From the NCBI GenBank assembly GCA_009746045.1, contig RPFO01000595.1, forward strand, positions 138,501-202,500: 64,000 nt of DNA, written 5' to 3'. A program made the translations under genes and the position numbers. This stretch comes from Mesostigma viride (Eukaryota; Streptophyta; Mesostigmatophyceae; Mesostigmatales; Mesostigmataceae). The notes below the pieces were generated by a model. It had not been told where the DNA came from and did not search any database. It saw only the letters and a program-made list of their open reading frames with translations. Below are positions 43,523 through 55,470 of this stretch, piece after piece (position 1 is the first letter of the stretch; each line of letters opens with the position of its first letter).

Positions 43523-43751
43523 CGCACGCCTTTCGACCTGCTTACCGCTGGTAAAAGTCGTTTCCGGAGGCTCTGCTCGCGGTTGACTTTAGATTTGTGT
43601 ATTTCGGCAAGATTTGCATGACGACAGCGTAGGCGGAGGTTTGATTCCCGTCTGGCGCGTAATACAAAAGGTGCTTGGTTCGATTCCTGGCCGGAATCTA
43701 TTGGCCAACGTTACCTTTTTTTCTGGAGTTTTTTGCTGTTTTTTTGCTGGA

Positions 43752-44075
43752 ATGGCTTCCGGCACTCGCAGCCAGGTCGCTTCCGCGGGTCGCGCTGCTG
43801 GCAGTAACGATTTTGATGCCGATGACGCTGCCGGTCTGGCCGCTTTGACTGCATCATCCGTAACTCTTACCGATTCGGGTCTCCCAGGCGAAGTATTTTT
43901 TGACGCAGCAGCTGGGCTGGCTGCCCTGGCTTTGCACCCGCCAGGTGGTGACGAGGACGCCGCCCACGGTGCTCCCGACGGTGAGAATCCGGCGGTTGAC
44001 GGTGGTGGTTTGAGCCGCGGTACGGCGGGGGGGGCCCCGCCCGAGCCTCCTTTGTGGCTTGCAAGGAGCTTTTGA
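43752..44075 (+). CDS. Copia gag N-terminal segment
   Basis: ATG at 43,752 (MASGTRSQVASAGRAAGSND). It reads about 95 codons before the frame is lost at an 8-G run (44,023-44,032). In the -1 frame the sequence continues naturally as ASFVACKELLKDVRG into the long polyprotein. The frame as written stops at 44,073-44,075. Either a base was lost or gained in the homopolymer, or the junction is a slip site. It is the amino end of the gag region, with no domain of its own. Confidence 0.75.
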   Translation: MASGTRSQVASAGRAAGSNDFDADDAAGLAALTASSVTLTDSGLPGEVFFDAAAGLAALALHPPGGDEDAAHGAPDGENPAVDGGGLSRGTAGGAPPEPPLWLARSF

Positions 44076-44749
44076 AGGATGTTCGTGGGGTCAAGGTTTT
44101 TACCGGCTCAGATTGGACGCTGTGGATCCCTTTTAAGGACCATTTCTTGGGCCTTGTTTCCCTTTATGCTGGCCTCCTTGGAGTGCTGGCAGGTGTTGTC
44201 CAGAACGTGCAACTGGATCGGCTCCTTTACGTTGCCTTGTTGGCCGTCGTCGATGGGCCTGCGCGTGCCTTGATGCAGACGCTCCCCCTGGATCGTCGCC
44301 TGGGCAGTCTGGCCATCACCAAGCTCATCCAGGTCTATGAGCATGGCAAGCTCACCAAGTCCATGCGTCTGGACTTGTGGAAACAAATGGCCCAACTTCG
44401 TCAAACTGCTCGCGAGACTGTGGAGCCGTATGTGAACCGCTCGGAACTGCTGTACGCCAAGCTACAGGCTGCAGGCATTACGTTCCCAGTCGCTGCCTTC
44501 ATTGCCAGCGTCCTCAGCGGTCTGCGCGCCGAGTACAGGCCCGCGCTAATCTCCCTCCGTCTTGACGAGGTCGAGACTGTTCCGGTCCTGCGGCAGCGCC
44601 TGATGGAAGTTGAAGATCTGCTGACGGGTGGCCTCCCGTCCCCTGCAGATTCTGGCTCTGCCTCCAACCACGCATACCATACCCCTGGCCGGGGGCGTGG
44701 CCCACGGCATGGCGGTGCCCGCGGCAACGGCAACGGCAGCAGCAACGGA

Positions 44750-44780
<31 letters not shown>

Positions 44781-44797
44781 ACGGCACCGGCAACGGA

Positions 44798-44839
<42 letters not shown>

Positions 44840-47800
44840 CATGGCAACGGCCGCGCCCACGGCAATGGCCACGGCAACGGCCACAGCCATGGCGGCAGCA
44901 GCGGGGGGCGCGGCGGGCGCGGTGGTGGTCGCGGTGGTGGCGCAGGGGTCGGGCGTGGTCGCGGGCCGCCCTGCTCCGTCTGCGCCAAGCCTGGACATGA
45001 CGCCGCCACCTGCTGGACTGCCCATCCCGCCCAGCGCCCTGCTCACCTCCGCGGTGACGGCGCCGGGCACGCCCATCACACCGACGCAGGCCTGCCTCCC
45101 TTGGAGACGACGTACGCGTTCCACGTGGGTCGAGGCCCTTTGTGTGCTTCCCTGCGCGCCAACCCTTTAGGTGCTTCCCTGCGCGACGGTGTGCAGCCTC
45201 ACGGGCAGGCCTCGCTTCGTCCAGTGCACGGCCTTGCGCCTTCCCCGTCCCGCTCGGGCAGTCGTCTCTCGGCACCCCGCCCCAGCACCTCCTCGGACTC
45301 GACGGCTGGTTCCTCAACCACCGCTCCTTCTGTGCTTCACACGGCCGCAACGGCCTCGGCTAGGTGTGCCCCGGAGTGGGTGGTTGACACGGGTGCCACG
45401 TACCACATGACGCCTCACCGGGCGGACTTTGGCGATGGATTTGATCCCGCCTTCCGGCTGCGCATCACCGGCTCGGGCGGCAATCTGCATGCGGGCGGCA
45501 GGGGCCCTCTGCTTCTCCGGCTCGGCACCCCGGACGTGCACCTCGGCCCAGCTTTGTATGTCCCAGGCCTTCAGGCCCGCCTACTCTCGGTGAGCCAGCT
45601 CTTTAAAGCCGGCCATGATGTGGACTTTAAGCACCTGCGCCTCACTTTGGGGACCCGCACGTTCCCCCTCGTGGAGTGTGACGGCATTTACTTGCTCCGC
45701 GGGGTGGCGCCCCATGCCCTCGCCACATCAGCCGCCCCCGTGGACCTGATGCAGTGGCACCTGCGCCTCGGACACGCTGGCGCGGATCGTATTGCTCGGC
45801 TAGCCGCCGACCCCGCCTCAAACATGGTGACCCACGGTCCCAAGGCTCCCACGTGTCCTTCCTGCCCTGCCGGACACTTGCGGCGGAGCAGCTTTCCCCC
45901 CAGCACGACGCCACGCTGCGCGACCCCTCGCCATCGCCTGCACTGCGACCTGCTAGGTCCCATGCGGACCCCTGCCGTGTTGGGGGACTGGCGGTATGTC
46001 CTGGGCATCACGGATGAAGCCACTCGTTTTCACTGGGTTTACTTCTTGAAGACGAAGGACGCTGCCGTTGGGAGCCTGCGTCACTTCCTGGCCACGGAGA
46101 TCAAGCCGTTCCGGGCGTCCGCGGCCACGGCGCCTGTGGAGCTTCGCTCCGACCAAGACGCGGTTTTCACTGGCCAGGACTGGCGCGCCGTCTGCGCCGA
46201 GTATGGCGTGCGGCAAGAGTTCTCGTCCCCCTATACGCCGGAGCAGAACGGCGTGGCGGAGCGATTCTGGGGCGTCGCAGTTAGCATGACCAGGAGCATG
46301 CTGGCGCATGCTGGCCTCGGCAAGGAGTTCTGGGCTCTAGCCTTTGCATGCGCCATCTACATCATCAACAGGCTGCCCTGCCGCAGCAACCCGGAGCACG
46401 CAACGCCCTACTTCCTCATGTATGGGCGCCCTGCGGATTTATCCGGCATGCGTGTGTTTGGCTGCCCCTCCCACGTCTTGGTTGAGGGGGCAGCCCGTGA
46501 GAAGTTTGATTCTCGCGCTGAGGATGGCCTCTTCGTGGGATACAAGCTTGACTCCCCGGCCTACCTCGTATGGGTGCCCGACAAGGCGACGGGCGGCGGG
46601 CGTGTCATCGAGCGCAAGCACGTGCAGTTCGACGAGACGTGGCGCAACCGGGCCCCGCAGGCTGCGCAGTGGCTCCCGGCGGCCCCCTTTGCGGAGGCCG
46701 ACCTCTTTCCCGCCGACATGCTGACTCCTGCCCCTTTGCAGTTACCCTCTGCCTCTGCCGAGGACTCTGGGGGGCCGGCAACGCCCTCCACTGCCTTGCC
46801 CGCAGGCCGTGAGGACAGCTATGTCAGCATCGGGGGGACTCCTGAGCGTTTCGTTCTCCCCCCGGCCGCCGCTGCGGCCATCCAGGCACTTGTGCGGAAC
46901 GGCCATGCTCCGACGGCTCCGGCTCCTGCCTCGGCGCCGACATCTTACCTCACCGTGTCAGATGCTCGACAGCATGCCCCTCTGTTGCGCGGACAGGCCT
47001 CTGGCCACTCGCGTTCTGCGGCGTCATATGAACACGCCGGGGCGGGGATGCCTCCGCCGCATTTGAGTACCTCGGTTGACCTGGAGAGCACGGCTGACAG
47101 CACCGGCTATTCTCCTCCGGCGTCCCCTGGTGCCTCTGCAGGTCTCCTCCCCGTGTGGGGTTCCCGTGGTGCTGCCTTGTGTGGCGACCTTTCTCATGGC
47201 AGTAACACCCCCGCTCCCCCTGGTTTCGGGGGCGATGATGTATTGGATGACGCACTTTCTTCCTGGCCGGATCAACCTGTCACCAAGGCTGCACGGATCC
47301 ACGCGCATCACTCACTTGTCGCTGACCTGTGCTTCGCTGCTGCTTTTCATAGCCAGCCTGCGTCCGTGCCCTCCTCTCCCGCTGCCGCCCTTGCCTTGCC
47401 GGAATGGCGCACGGCCATGGAGAGTGAGCTGGCCAGCCTCCAGGAGCACCAGGTTTACGAGCTTCTGCATATGCGTGATCTTCCGCGCGGTGCCAAGCTC
47501 CTACCCACCAAGTGGGTCTTCGCCCAGAAAGCTGATGGGCGGTGCAAGGCCCGGTTTGTGTGCAAGGGGTTTGCACAGCGCGAGGGCATTGATTTCGGTG
47601 AGACTTTTGCTCCCACCGTCCGTGCTGCCACCGTGCGCCTGGGCTTGGCTCGTGCTGGCACTGCTGGCCACCCCATCCGGCAGCTGGATGTCCGCACCGC
47701 GTTCCTCTATGCTGAGTTGGAGGAGGACGTGTATGTCCTTCCCCCCAAGGGCTTTGAGGAGCGCGACCCCACTGGCCAAACGTACCTCTGGCGCCTCCGG

Positions 47801-48802
47801 CGGAGCCTCTATGGGCTCAAACAGGCGCCCCGGAACTGGCACCACACGCTCCGGGACTACCTCATCCATGAGACTGGCGCTGTCCAGAGCACCACGGACA
47901 CGTGTCTGTTCCTGTATGTTGGTGGTTTTGCCTTCGTCCATGTCGACGATCTCCTGGTCTCCCACTCCTCGGCGGAGTGGCTATCGCAGTGGACCCAACG
48001 GGTGTCCCAGCGCTTCCAGATCACCGAGACGGATGCCCCCTCCCTCTTTCTGGGGGTCTCCCTGGTCCTCGACCCGCCGGCGCGCACAGTTTTTCTGCAC
48101 CAAGGCCCGTATCTGGAGGCCCTCGCTGAGCGCTTTGGGGTCTCCCCACGGGCGGTGAAGACGCCCGTCGTCCCCAACACCCCCCGTGGTGAGGGGGGGC
48201 TTCTCAACGCGGACGACACTCGCGTCTACCAAGCGATCACCGGGGCACTCCTGTATGCGATGGGATGCACTCGGCCTGACCTGGCATTCGCAGTCAACCT
48301 GCTGACTCAGAATATGAAAAACCCTACTGTAAGCGACCTTGGGCTGGCACGCCGGGTGCTTCAGTACGCGGTACACACCAAGGACCTGGGTCTGTCCTAC
48401 TCGGGGCAGGGGGGGCTGGTGGCCTACTCGGATGCCGACTGGGCAAACGATCCTGTGGACCGCAAGTCAATCACTGGCAACGTGGTCATGTACCGCGGTG
48501 CTGCGGTGGAGTGGACCAGTCGCAAGCAGCCCACTCCAGCCCTGTCCACCTGTGAGGCCGAGTACATGGCCCTGTGCGGTGTCACGCAGCAGGTGGTCCC
48601 CTTCTCACCATCACCAAGGAGTTGGGTGACCCGGCCTCAGGGCCAATTCAGGTGTTTTGCGACAACACTGGTGCTGTGGCTCTGTCACGAGACCCTGTTC
48701 ACCCTCGGCGTACCAAGCACATCGACGTCAAGTACCACTACATTCGCGCGAAGGTCGCGGATGGCACCGTTCAGGTGTCTCACCTTCCTGGGGCAGCGAT
48801 GA
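44054..48802 (+). CDS. Copia Gag-Pol polyprotein
   Basis: 1,582 codons in one frame. Gag (UBN2-type, residues ~1-200, e.g. SMRLDLWKQMAQLRQTARET) is followed by an unusual Gly-Asn tract (about 230-275). Then come a zinc knuckle CSVCAKPGHDAATC (C-x2-C-x4-H-x4-C; nt ~44,970-45,015), an aspartic protease (WVVDTGATYHMTP), and the integrase with its HHCC region (HLRLGHAGADRI ... CPSC) and DDE core (CDLLG, RSDQDAVF, EQNGVAERF). The reverse transcriptase has KARFVCKGFAQREGIDF, QLDVRTAFLYAELEEDVYV, LYGLKQAPRNW and the YVDD-type box FVHVDDLLV. RNase H has AYSDADWANDPVDRKSITGN and STCEAEYMAL. INT precedes RT, the Copia order. The frame leaves the true RNase H path at about 48,600. Confidence 0.96.
44725..44900 (+). 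repeat. In-frame (GGCAAC)n hexamer tract in gag
   Basis: A GGCAAC/GGAAAC repeat coding for alternating Gly-Asn, then Gly-His-Gly-Asn. It sits between the gag helix domain and the zinc knuckle and lengthens the flexible linker without breaking the frame. Confidence 0.95.
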
Positions 48803-48876
48803 TCGCCGACATGCTCACCAAGGCACTACCTGAGCCACGTTTTGTGGAGCTCAGACACAAGTTGTTGGGTATTTGA
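48574..48876 (+). CDS. Copia RNase H C-terminal segment (frame-shifted)
   Basis: From about 48,605 the reading continues in a second frame: LLTITKELGDPASGPIQVFC, DNTGAVALSRDPVHPRRTKH, IDVKYHYIRAKVADG, LPGAAMIADMLTKALP, with a stop at 48,874-48,876. This is the conserved end of Copia RNase H. The frame changes at a CCCC run (48,597-48,600) where one more C would restore it. Confidence 0.9.
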   Translation: MRCHAAGGPLLTITKELGDPASGPIQVFCDNTGAVALSRDPVHPRRTKHIDVKYHYIRAKVADGTVQVSHLPGAAMIADMLTKALPEPRFVELRHKLLGI

Positions 48877-49007
48877 GTTACTGGCAATTAGTGATGAGAC
48901 AACATAAGGACACACTTGCTAGCCTGTGACACTGGTCCCATACTACAGTTCTTTTAGTGAACATTTGTTCTGGCTTGCTTGAGTTTGTTTTCCGGCCTGT
49001 GTGCCGA

Positions 49008-49017
49008 GTAAGGGGGG
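49008..49017 (+). promoter_or_regulatory. Polypurine tract
   Basis: GTAAGGGGGG lies immediately before the TGTCAG start of the 3' LTR, where Copia plus-strand DNA synthesis is primed. Confidence 0.85.
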
Positions 49018-49449
49018 TGTCAGAAGTATCGACACACCTGCCTGAAACTAGTACTTATAGTTTAGTGCTAGCTCTGGACTACATGGACGGGCATGTGCCG
49101 CATGTTTAAGTTCTGTTCCATAAGTGACCCAGTCATTCTGTGACTGACCTTGAACTTTGGTTGTGAATGGTTGGCTTGAGATCACGTTATGATTGTAACT
49201 GCCACACAGTCAGAAAAGACCCAGTTTGGTGTGGCCACGTTGTAGGTAGATCATAACTGCTACCCAGTAGCTGAGCCTGGAATTGTTTAAAAGGCGAAGC
49301 TACGCACCTTGTTTGCTCTCTCAGTACCTCACACCTCACACACTCCTGTGGTGGAACTAGCAGCCGGCCAGCTGCCGACTGAGACTTATTTTTATCTGAG
49401 TGAAATAAAGTAAAACTTTGTGGCAAACATTGTTTTCTCACTCCTAACA
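49018..49449 (+). repeat. 3' LTR (432 bp)
   Basis: Uninterrupted LTR, same ends as the 5' LTR and visually identical outside the MITE. It is followed by the TSD CCAGC and the displaced end of the inverted-repeat arm (to about 49,545). Confidence 0.96.
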
Positions 49450-49545
49450 CCAGCCTTGCGCACGCCAGCCTTGCGCACGCTGCGCCGCGCCCAGCCTTGC
49501 GCATCGTCTGTTCGGAACAGTGTCTGTTGTTTACAAAAACTCCAC

Positions 49546-50128
49546 AGGCGAAATGCCCTCCCACACAGGTGACTGGCGAGTGAACACGGGCGATCGATTA
49601 TCCATTATCCTGTGCTGCCATGAAGAGCAACGGCCGAATTCTGTACTGTAAGGCAAAAACGCAGGATGACAGTAGCCGCTTGCGCTGCTTCAAACGGCCA
49701 ACAAAATGGTAACAGCTCGAGTTTCCGTTTCATTACAGCGCATAGGACTTACGGCTATGCGAAACTGCAGTACCGTATAGGCAGGTGATATGTACGTGCC
49801 GAGTTATGAAACACGCGGGTTTGAGATAAGAACGGCATATTCCTGTTGGCCATGGCATTTCGTTTTTCCAAACGTATTTATGCGCGAACCTTGGCGATCG
49901 GTATTTTTCGTGATAAGGCTCGATAATTATGAGATGTAAATCCTGCTGGTCAAGACAGAGATTTTTTCCTTGAAAGCGTCCATGGCAAACGGATTTCCTA
50001 TCCTTTCTCATTACGCTCATCTTTGCTTTGAATATTCCGTGCACAGGTTTATTGCTAGTGGTTGGGCTCGTAGGGAAATTGGGCACGTTCTACAGTGCAT
50101 GGAGCGAAGAAGTCGACGTAAGTTCTAA
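49546..50128. other. Upstream region of the five-exon gene
   Basis: No repeat or gene recognised. Just before the start codon a 10-codon upstream ORF (ATG at 50,099; MERRSRRKF) ends in TAA that directly abuts the ATG at 50,129. A GTAAGT lies inside this uORF (50,120), so a non-coding 5' exon ending there is an alternative reading. Confidence 0.5.
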
Positions 50129-53100
50129 ATGGAGCCACTGACAGTCAGGAAACGAAAATTCTGTGTCCCGTTTGCACCAGAGGCTCCGAAGGAAAGCCTC
50201 GCAAAGCCAGCTCACAGCCAATCACTAAGCAACTCAGACGCACTGGGAGACCGCATCTTACTCAAGACAATCGAATCTTCCCGTAAGTTCTCACCATGCT
50301 TTTCATTGTTGATTTGCTGGCTCTGAGTCCCGTGCTTAATTTCGACATGCAATCGTGTGCCGCTGGTCGGAGTTGCATTTCCGTATTTGATTGATGTGTG
50401 GAGATTCCATGCTTTGAAAATTGTTTCGCAAATTGTTTGTCATATCTGGGCCTCTCAGGTCGAGAATTTATACTGATAGTATAGTTAGCCACAGAAGGCT
50501 TACTGTTTGGTATTCTAAGCATTTTCGAGGTACCTCTTGGCATCGTCCAGAGTTTACCTTTCCTGCTGCTTCTTTCTAGGCGGGATAGAAACAAAGCAGT
50601 TATAAATATTTCCATCACTAGCACATACCGATACTGCATTAACCAACCTGACATGTGGTTGCTTCTTATGATCTGGCAATCAATTTTTTAGCCATTTGCG
50701 CATGATTGTCACTCAGATCTGTAGTACTGTACAGGAGCCCTGACCCTGAATAATTATGATGGTATATAGTGCCAAGTTCCATCTTTCCAGGCATCCTTTG
50801 ACATTGTAAGTGTCTTCTATTGATTCAGTGCTAGGGGACTGTTTCAATCTACACAACTCAAAGAACTGGATGTATTAAGGATCCCGGCCTGATGCGTTGC
50901 ATAATATTGCTGGCCGGCCGGGGAAGCTAAGCGCCTTTCCACATTTGCTGCCGCCCAGGCGCAAATTGGGAGGACTCGGATTGGTCCGGTCCGGAAAAAA
51001 ATAGGTTCGACGTTTAATTGGCGCGGCGAAACAGCGGTGAATTGATCGGGAGCTTCTTTCCACAACCAGATCCGATCCGTACCATCCTGGCGCTTCCCCC
51101 GCCGGTTTTTACAACTCAACCTACCTTTCTTGACCCTAATTCTGATCGGAACTGGCCGGAACTGCTTTTTTGCAGTTCTGGGAGTTCTGGCAGTTCCAGT
51201 CGAATTAGAGGTCGTGACCTAATTGGACGGTCAAGTGTGGAAACCTCTAGTTCCGGAACTGGCCGAATTAGGACCCTCGCTGCCCGGAACTGACGAATGT
51301 GGAAAGGGCCTAACCATTCATTTGCTGCACTTCCCGAGTTTTTGGATCATGCACAACCGCAGTTTTGAGGACTGAGGGCCAATGCCTAGATGAGCGAACT
51401 TAAACAATTTTGCTTTCTGCTCCCATTCTCATCAATCCGTTTCCCAATTCTCTATGCCTATAAAAGTTTTATATGGACACTAAATGGCTAGGTTCACGAT
51501 GCTGTAGGTGCTTTGGTATCAACTTTTTCAGGTGGGCCAGCATACTCCTCCCAGGACACCTATCATCCGGCACCATCTGAGCACTCGGAGCAGGCGTACA
51601 CACCAGCCGGGCCACCATGGAAGCGAGCAGCAGGCATGCAAGGCAACTCTCATGCCTTTTCCTTCTCAGCACCCCTCAGGGCTGCAAGAGCAGAGCTGGC
51701 CCCAGTCCTGCAAGCTCCGCAGAAGCTTGTGAGAATCCCGGTAAGCCCCTGCTGGGCTCTCTGGAATGAAATGCAAATGCTGCTAAACAGTGTAGCAGAA
51801 TAACATGCTACTAAAAGTGAGGAAAGCATGGCGCAACTGTGCATTGCTGCAGCTCGACTGCTTTTACCAGGTTCTGTGTGGGCGTATCTGCTTTGCAACG
51901 AGGATGGAGTTTTTTTAACGCAAGATTCCCAAATCTTTGCCAGGTTGCATTTGGCTGATATATCATGTGTATGCTTCTGTGTTGTGCAAAGCCCCTCAGT
52001 ACTCACATCTGCTTCCTTACCTGCCCTGCATGGTTGCGTGTCTATAGTCACTGCCATTGCCCGAATGTCCAGTGCAGCCCAGCATGAACCTCTGCAGCGG
52101 CTGGCTCCCTTTGCTGATGGAGGAGAGCTTGCAGTTCACCACAGGCGGACAAGGTATGAGGCTTTGGGCCTTGGTTTCAAGGTCTTCATGCTTGGCTAAT
52201 TTCTATTTGGGTCCTAGTGGTGATCCACCTTGCTGCGCTGCTATGTCATAACTAATTGTGAAGTTTGTACCCATCACACTGTGAGACATGACCGGCGCGT
52301 ACGTCATAAATGAAATGAGTACTGCTTCTTACAGCATACTGGCTATCATATGCAACACAGTTATAACCCTAATAGGACACTCGGTGGTACGATTAACAGC
52401 AACAATGCAGTGTTTAACAAGATACAGAACAACAGTACAACATCATTTATGAGGCTCAATCAACATCTTCTTACTGCGGCATCATTGGCCCTGGCCGTGC
52501 TTGCCATTGTGTGTGATCAGCCGTCATCCTGCCACCCCAGCCGGTGACCGATCGGCAGGGCCAGCGCGTGCCCCTCCGCCCCTTTGCCCGTGCGCTGCCC
52601 ATCGCCACGTTGATGGGCCAGGTGCTGCCCAGCAAACAGCCACTGCCGCCCCCGGTGCTCTCCACCCCCCACGGCCTTCTCACCAAGCCCAGCAATGCCA
52701 CACGCATGCAGGGTCCTGACGTCGGTAGCATTGCTTGCAGTACTTTAAGCGGGACCAGCACAAGAGGGAGCATGCTCCCCCCTTGCTGCGCGCCCAGCGC
52801 GGTGTCATCCGTGTCAGGGGCGCTCTGCCGCGCTGGGAAAAAGGCCCTAGATGAGGAGGAGGAGGAGGAGGTGGTGGCCAGTGGGAGCGCATGCAGCAGC
52901 CAAGCAGGCAAGAAACTTGCTGGTGGCGTGAATCTGCTCAACGCCCAGGACATGCCTGGCAAGCCTGAAAGCACAGCAGCGGAGCGTGACAAGAGTTCAG
53001 CTGAACCAGGTCGGAGTGTTGCGGAAACGGCCGCATCCTTGCAAGGAGATAAGCATACAGGAAGGTGAGTCTTGACATGCAATTAAAGCCTATTTCATGC

Positions 53101-54087
53101 CCAGCACACCCTGGTGACCTTTGACTAGTCTTCGTTTGTAGTAGACTGTGTACCGTGTATTGGATGTTGACTCTGGCATGCTATCTATGGTTGTTTGGTA
53201 GTTGGCTGGCCAAGCGGAATCTTCAGGTTTATTCCGTGCAGGCATCTTGTTCCATGCATCTCTCCGCATCTGCTTGTACAGTTGTTTTCACCTAGAGCCC
53301 ATTGCCTCGTGCTTGAAAATCCAATTCTTGCTAGTGCCCTGCAAAATTTGAATCTCGATTTATTCTTGCAGTTAGCGCCAACTGATATGCACATTGGCTG
53401 AAGTACTTGAGCCAATTTTGTATATTGACAGCAATAGCAAGGATTAAGACGACATGACACTTTCTACATTCTTATTCACTCTCCTAATTATTAGTAAAAG
53501 CAGATGACCTGCTAGCAGTCTTACGCAAGTTAAGGTTGCAGCTACCTGGTGCTAGTATGCTGCCCGTTGGAAGATCGAAAATTAATGCGAAACACAAGCC
53601 CTTGCACTCACGCACTTTGGTTTGTTTTTGCAGCCGTGAGCCGTCAACTATGCTTGCCGCGACCAGCAGTCAGCGGCATCTCTTGTCAGACCATGGTCGG
53701 CCAGAGGACGTGCCTGCTTCAGGGGCCATGCCCCCGTCCCCGCCACAGGCGCCGCTTGTCCCCCATGCAAGCACGCCATCTCATTCAAGTGTGATGCGAT
53801 TTTCCACGCCGTCCGCCAACCTTCGAGCCCAGCTGGACGCGCTTCACGTAAGAACAGTTGCAGATGCCAAGGCGGTTGGCCTGCCAAAAACGGGAGTGCC
53901 ACAGGGAACGTGTGCCACAGACGGTGCACCAAGGTGTGCTGCTCCTTTGCCCACATGCGCCGACCTCAAGCTGCAACTGGAGCAGCAAGCAGCAGACATG
54001 CAACGGATCATGAGTTCCCTGAGCATGCAAATGCAAGAGTTGTTAACATACCCACGCTTTGAGTTTTTGCCCGTTGAGGCGAGCTGA
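50129..54087 (+). CDS. Five-exon host gene, 488 aa, unknown function
   Basis: Exons 50,129-50,282, 51,532-51,740, 52,048-52,153, 52,521-53,064 and 53,634-54,087. All introns are GT-AG (donors GTAAGT, GTAAGC, GTATGA, GTGAGT), all phases fit, the total is 1,467 nt, and the stop is TGA. The protein starts MEPLTVRKRKFCVPFAPEAP. It has low-complexity Pro/Ser/Ala regions, SLQFTTGGQAVILPPQPVTD spanning exons 3-4, an acidic run (LDEEEEEEVV) in exon 4, and a C-terminal helical part (LRAQLDALHVRT ... LKLQLEQQAADMQRIMSSL) likely to be a coiled coil. No catalytic domain, signal peptide or membrane segment is visible, and I do not recognise the family. Exon 4's acceptor (52,519-52,520) was chosen over the AG at 52,540 because only the former keeps the frame. 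A further exon inside the 1.25-kb first intron cannot be excluded. Confidence 0.78.
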
Positions 54088-54957
54088 TAAATGCATGGTC
54101 ATGCCTGCAGTTACAGCCGAAGACAGCTAGCAGCGACCCCTTGCTTGTCGCTGCATGCCTAGCTGGCAATGGCTTACGTCGTGCAGCAGTACGCTATGCT
54201 CTGAAGGTGTCGGCATCGATCCTAGCCGTGTGACCTGGAGAGATATCTTCTTCGGCAGGTCTAGATTGTGATGAGTATGTGAAGCAGTACCAAGTGCGGT
54301 TGGGCACTGCCAATTCAATACGCTGGGTTATACTGACAAAGATGCAGGTAGAGAGAGAGGTAGAAAGTCTTGTTGATGCAGCCAATCCTTGGGCATGCAG
54401 GCTGTCCGTTGCATGAGTATATGTTTGTATCTGATGCATGTTTTACTGTGTTTAAGGGCTGTGTGCTTGGTGTTCAGGCAACTTCAACATTGAGCTATAA
54501 CGTGCCAATCAGCCAATATGCCAGGCAATTGCCGGTCGTTTTAATTTAAGTAAGACAACTATTCCTGGACGCATGGCGATCCAACGTCGTGGAAGGAATA
54601 GGATAGTTGTCTGATAGGAAAGACGCGAAAATCGTGGGGGCAGCGCGGCTATCTGAAGGAAGACCTGCATGGAGGGAGACAGATGGTAACAAACGTTGAA
54701 AAAGTTAATAGAAAAAAACCAAACTAAGAGGGTAAAAAGAGAACACACACACGTGAAGGGGTTAAAAGAAAAGGAACCGGAAGTATAAACTAAAAATGAA
54801 AAAAAAAATTAAGAAATTAATAAATATAAGAAATTATCAATAAAAAAACAATCATATATAAATAAAAGTAAGCACTTGCGTGTTTAATTTATTACTTTAT
54901 TAATTTATCTATATTATGAGGTTAAATTTTTAATTAAATTAAATTATAACACGACTC
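54088..54957. other. 3' flank and AT-rich spacer
   Basis: No gene. From about 54,770 it becomes very AT-rich (AAATATAAG-like and TTTAATTAAATTAAATT runs) and ends in a LINE-II-like hairpin start (CGACTCCGT), where a LINE-I fragment joins. Confidence 0.5.
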
Positions 54958-54960
54958 CGT

Positions 54961-55470
54961 GCCCTATGTTTCCCACATTATTCGCGGCACAGGCGCCTGG
55001 GCCTAGCCGGGCACCTGGCCCGCACAGATCAGGTAGATACATCAGATGGACTAGCTGGCACCAAGCCCGCCCAGCCTGGGCGATAAGTCCTCACCTGGCG
55101 TGCCCCCGGCCGCGCGCGGCAGGGCCGCCACCCGTGGACTTTTCGTGATATAGACTCGGCATGGACATGTGCTACACTAGACGTGACGGGCTCACCCCCG
55201 GGCAGCCTCCTGGTCTGTCTGTAATATGGAGGCAGATGGTGCGCAAGGATAGATGGCACGTAGTGATGAAGGAGACCACCCCCAAGCCTGTGGGGGCTCC
55301 GCGTGTGACCAAGTATGGCATTCATAGCGATTCGGGCCGCGGTGCCCACACCCCTGTGAACTAGGACCTAGATATAGCTTACACCATCCATTCCATCCCA
55401 TGTTCCCCTCCCACTGAGGACTTATGCTCACGCGACGCAGTCACGTGTCTATTTATTAATTAATTAATGA
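54961..55470 (+). mobile_element. LINE-I 3' fragment
   Basis: 5'-truncated LINE-I: the C-terminal ORF2 codons with stops and shifts (RRLGLAGHLARTDQV, then YTRRDGLTPGQPPGLSVIW in another frame, ending about 55,364), a short 3' UTR, a hairpin CTCACGCGACGCAGTCACGTG variant, and TTAATTAATTAA to about 55,470. It is degenerate compared with the copies at 5.4 and 55.9 kb. Confidence 0.75.

Larger units (their letters stand above)
42576..49449 (+). mobile_element. Ty1-copia LTR retrotransposon, TSD CCAGC
   Basis: A complete element: LTRs starting TGTCAG and ending TAACA, a primer site after the 5' LTR, gag-pol, a polypurine tract, and a 5-bp TSD CCAGC at 42,571-42,575 and 49,450-49,454. The left arm of the inverted repeat (around 9,187) shows the empty site. 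The LTRs look identical where compared apart from a 493-bp MITE present only in the 5' LTR, so the insertion is recent. Two frame offsets at G/C runs break the polyprotein as sequenced. Confidence 0.96.

Noticed and set aside
44401-45350. Long Pro/Leu- and Arg-rich frames opposite the Copia gag
   Set aside because: Mirror of the GGCAAC repeat and GC-rich gag codons; the + strand frame has clear Copia domains.
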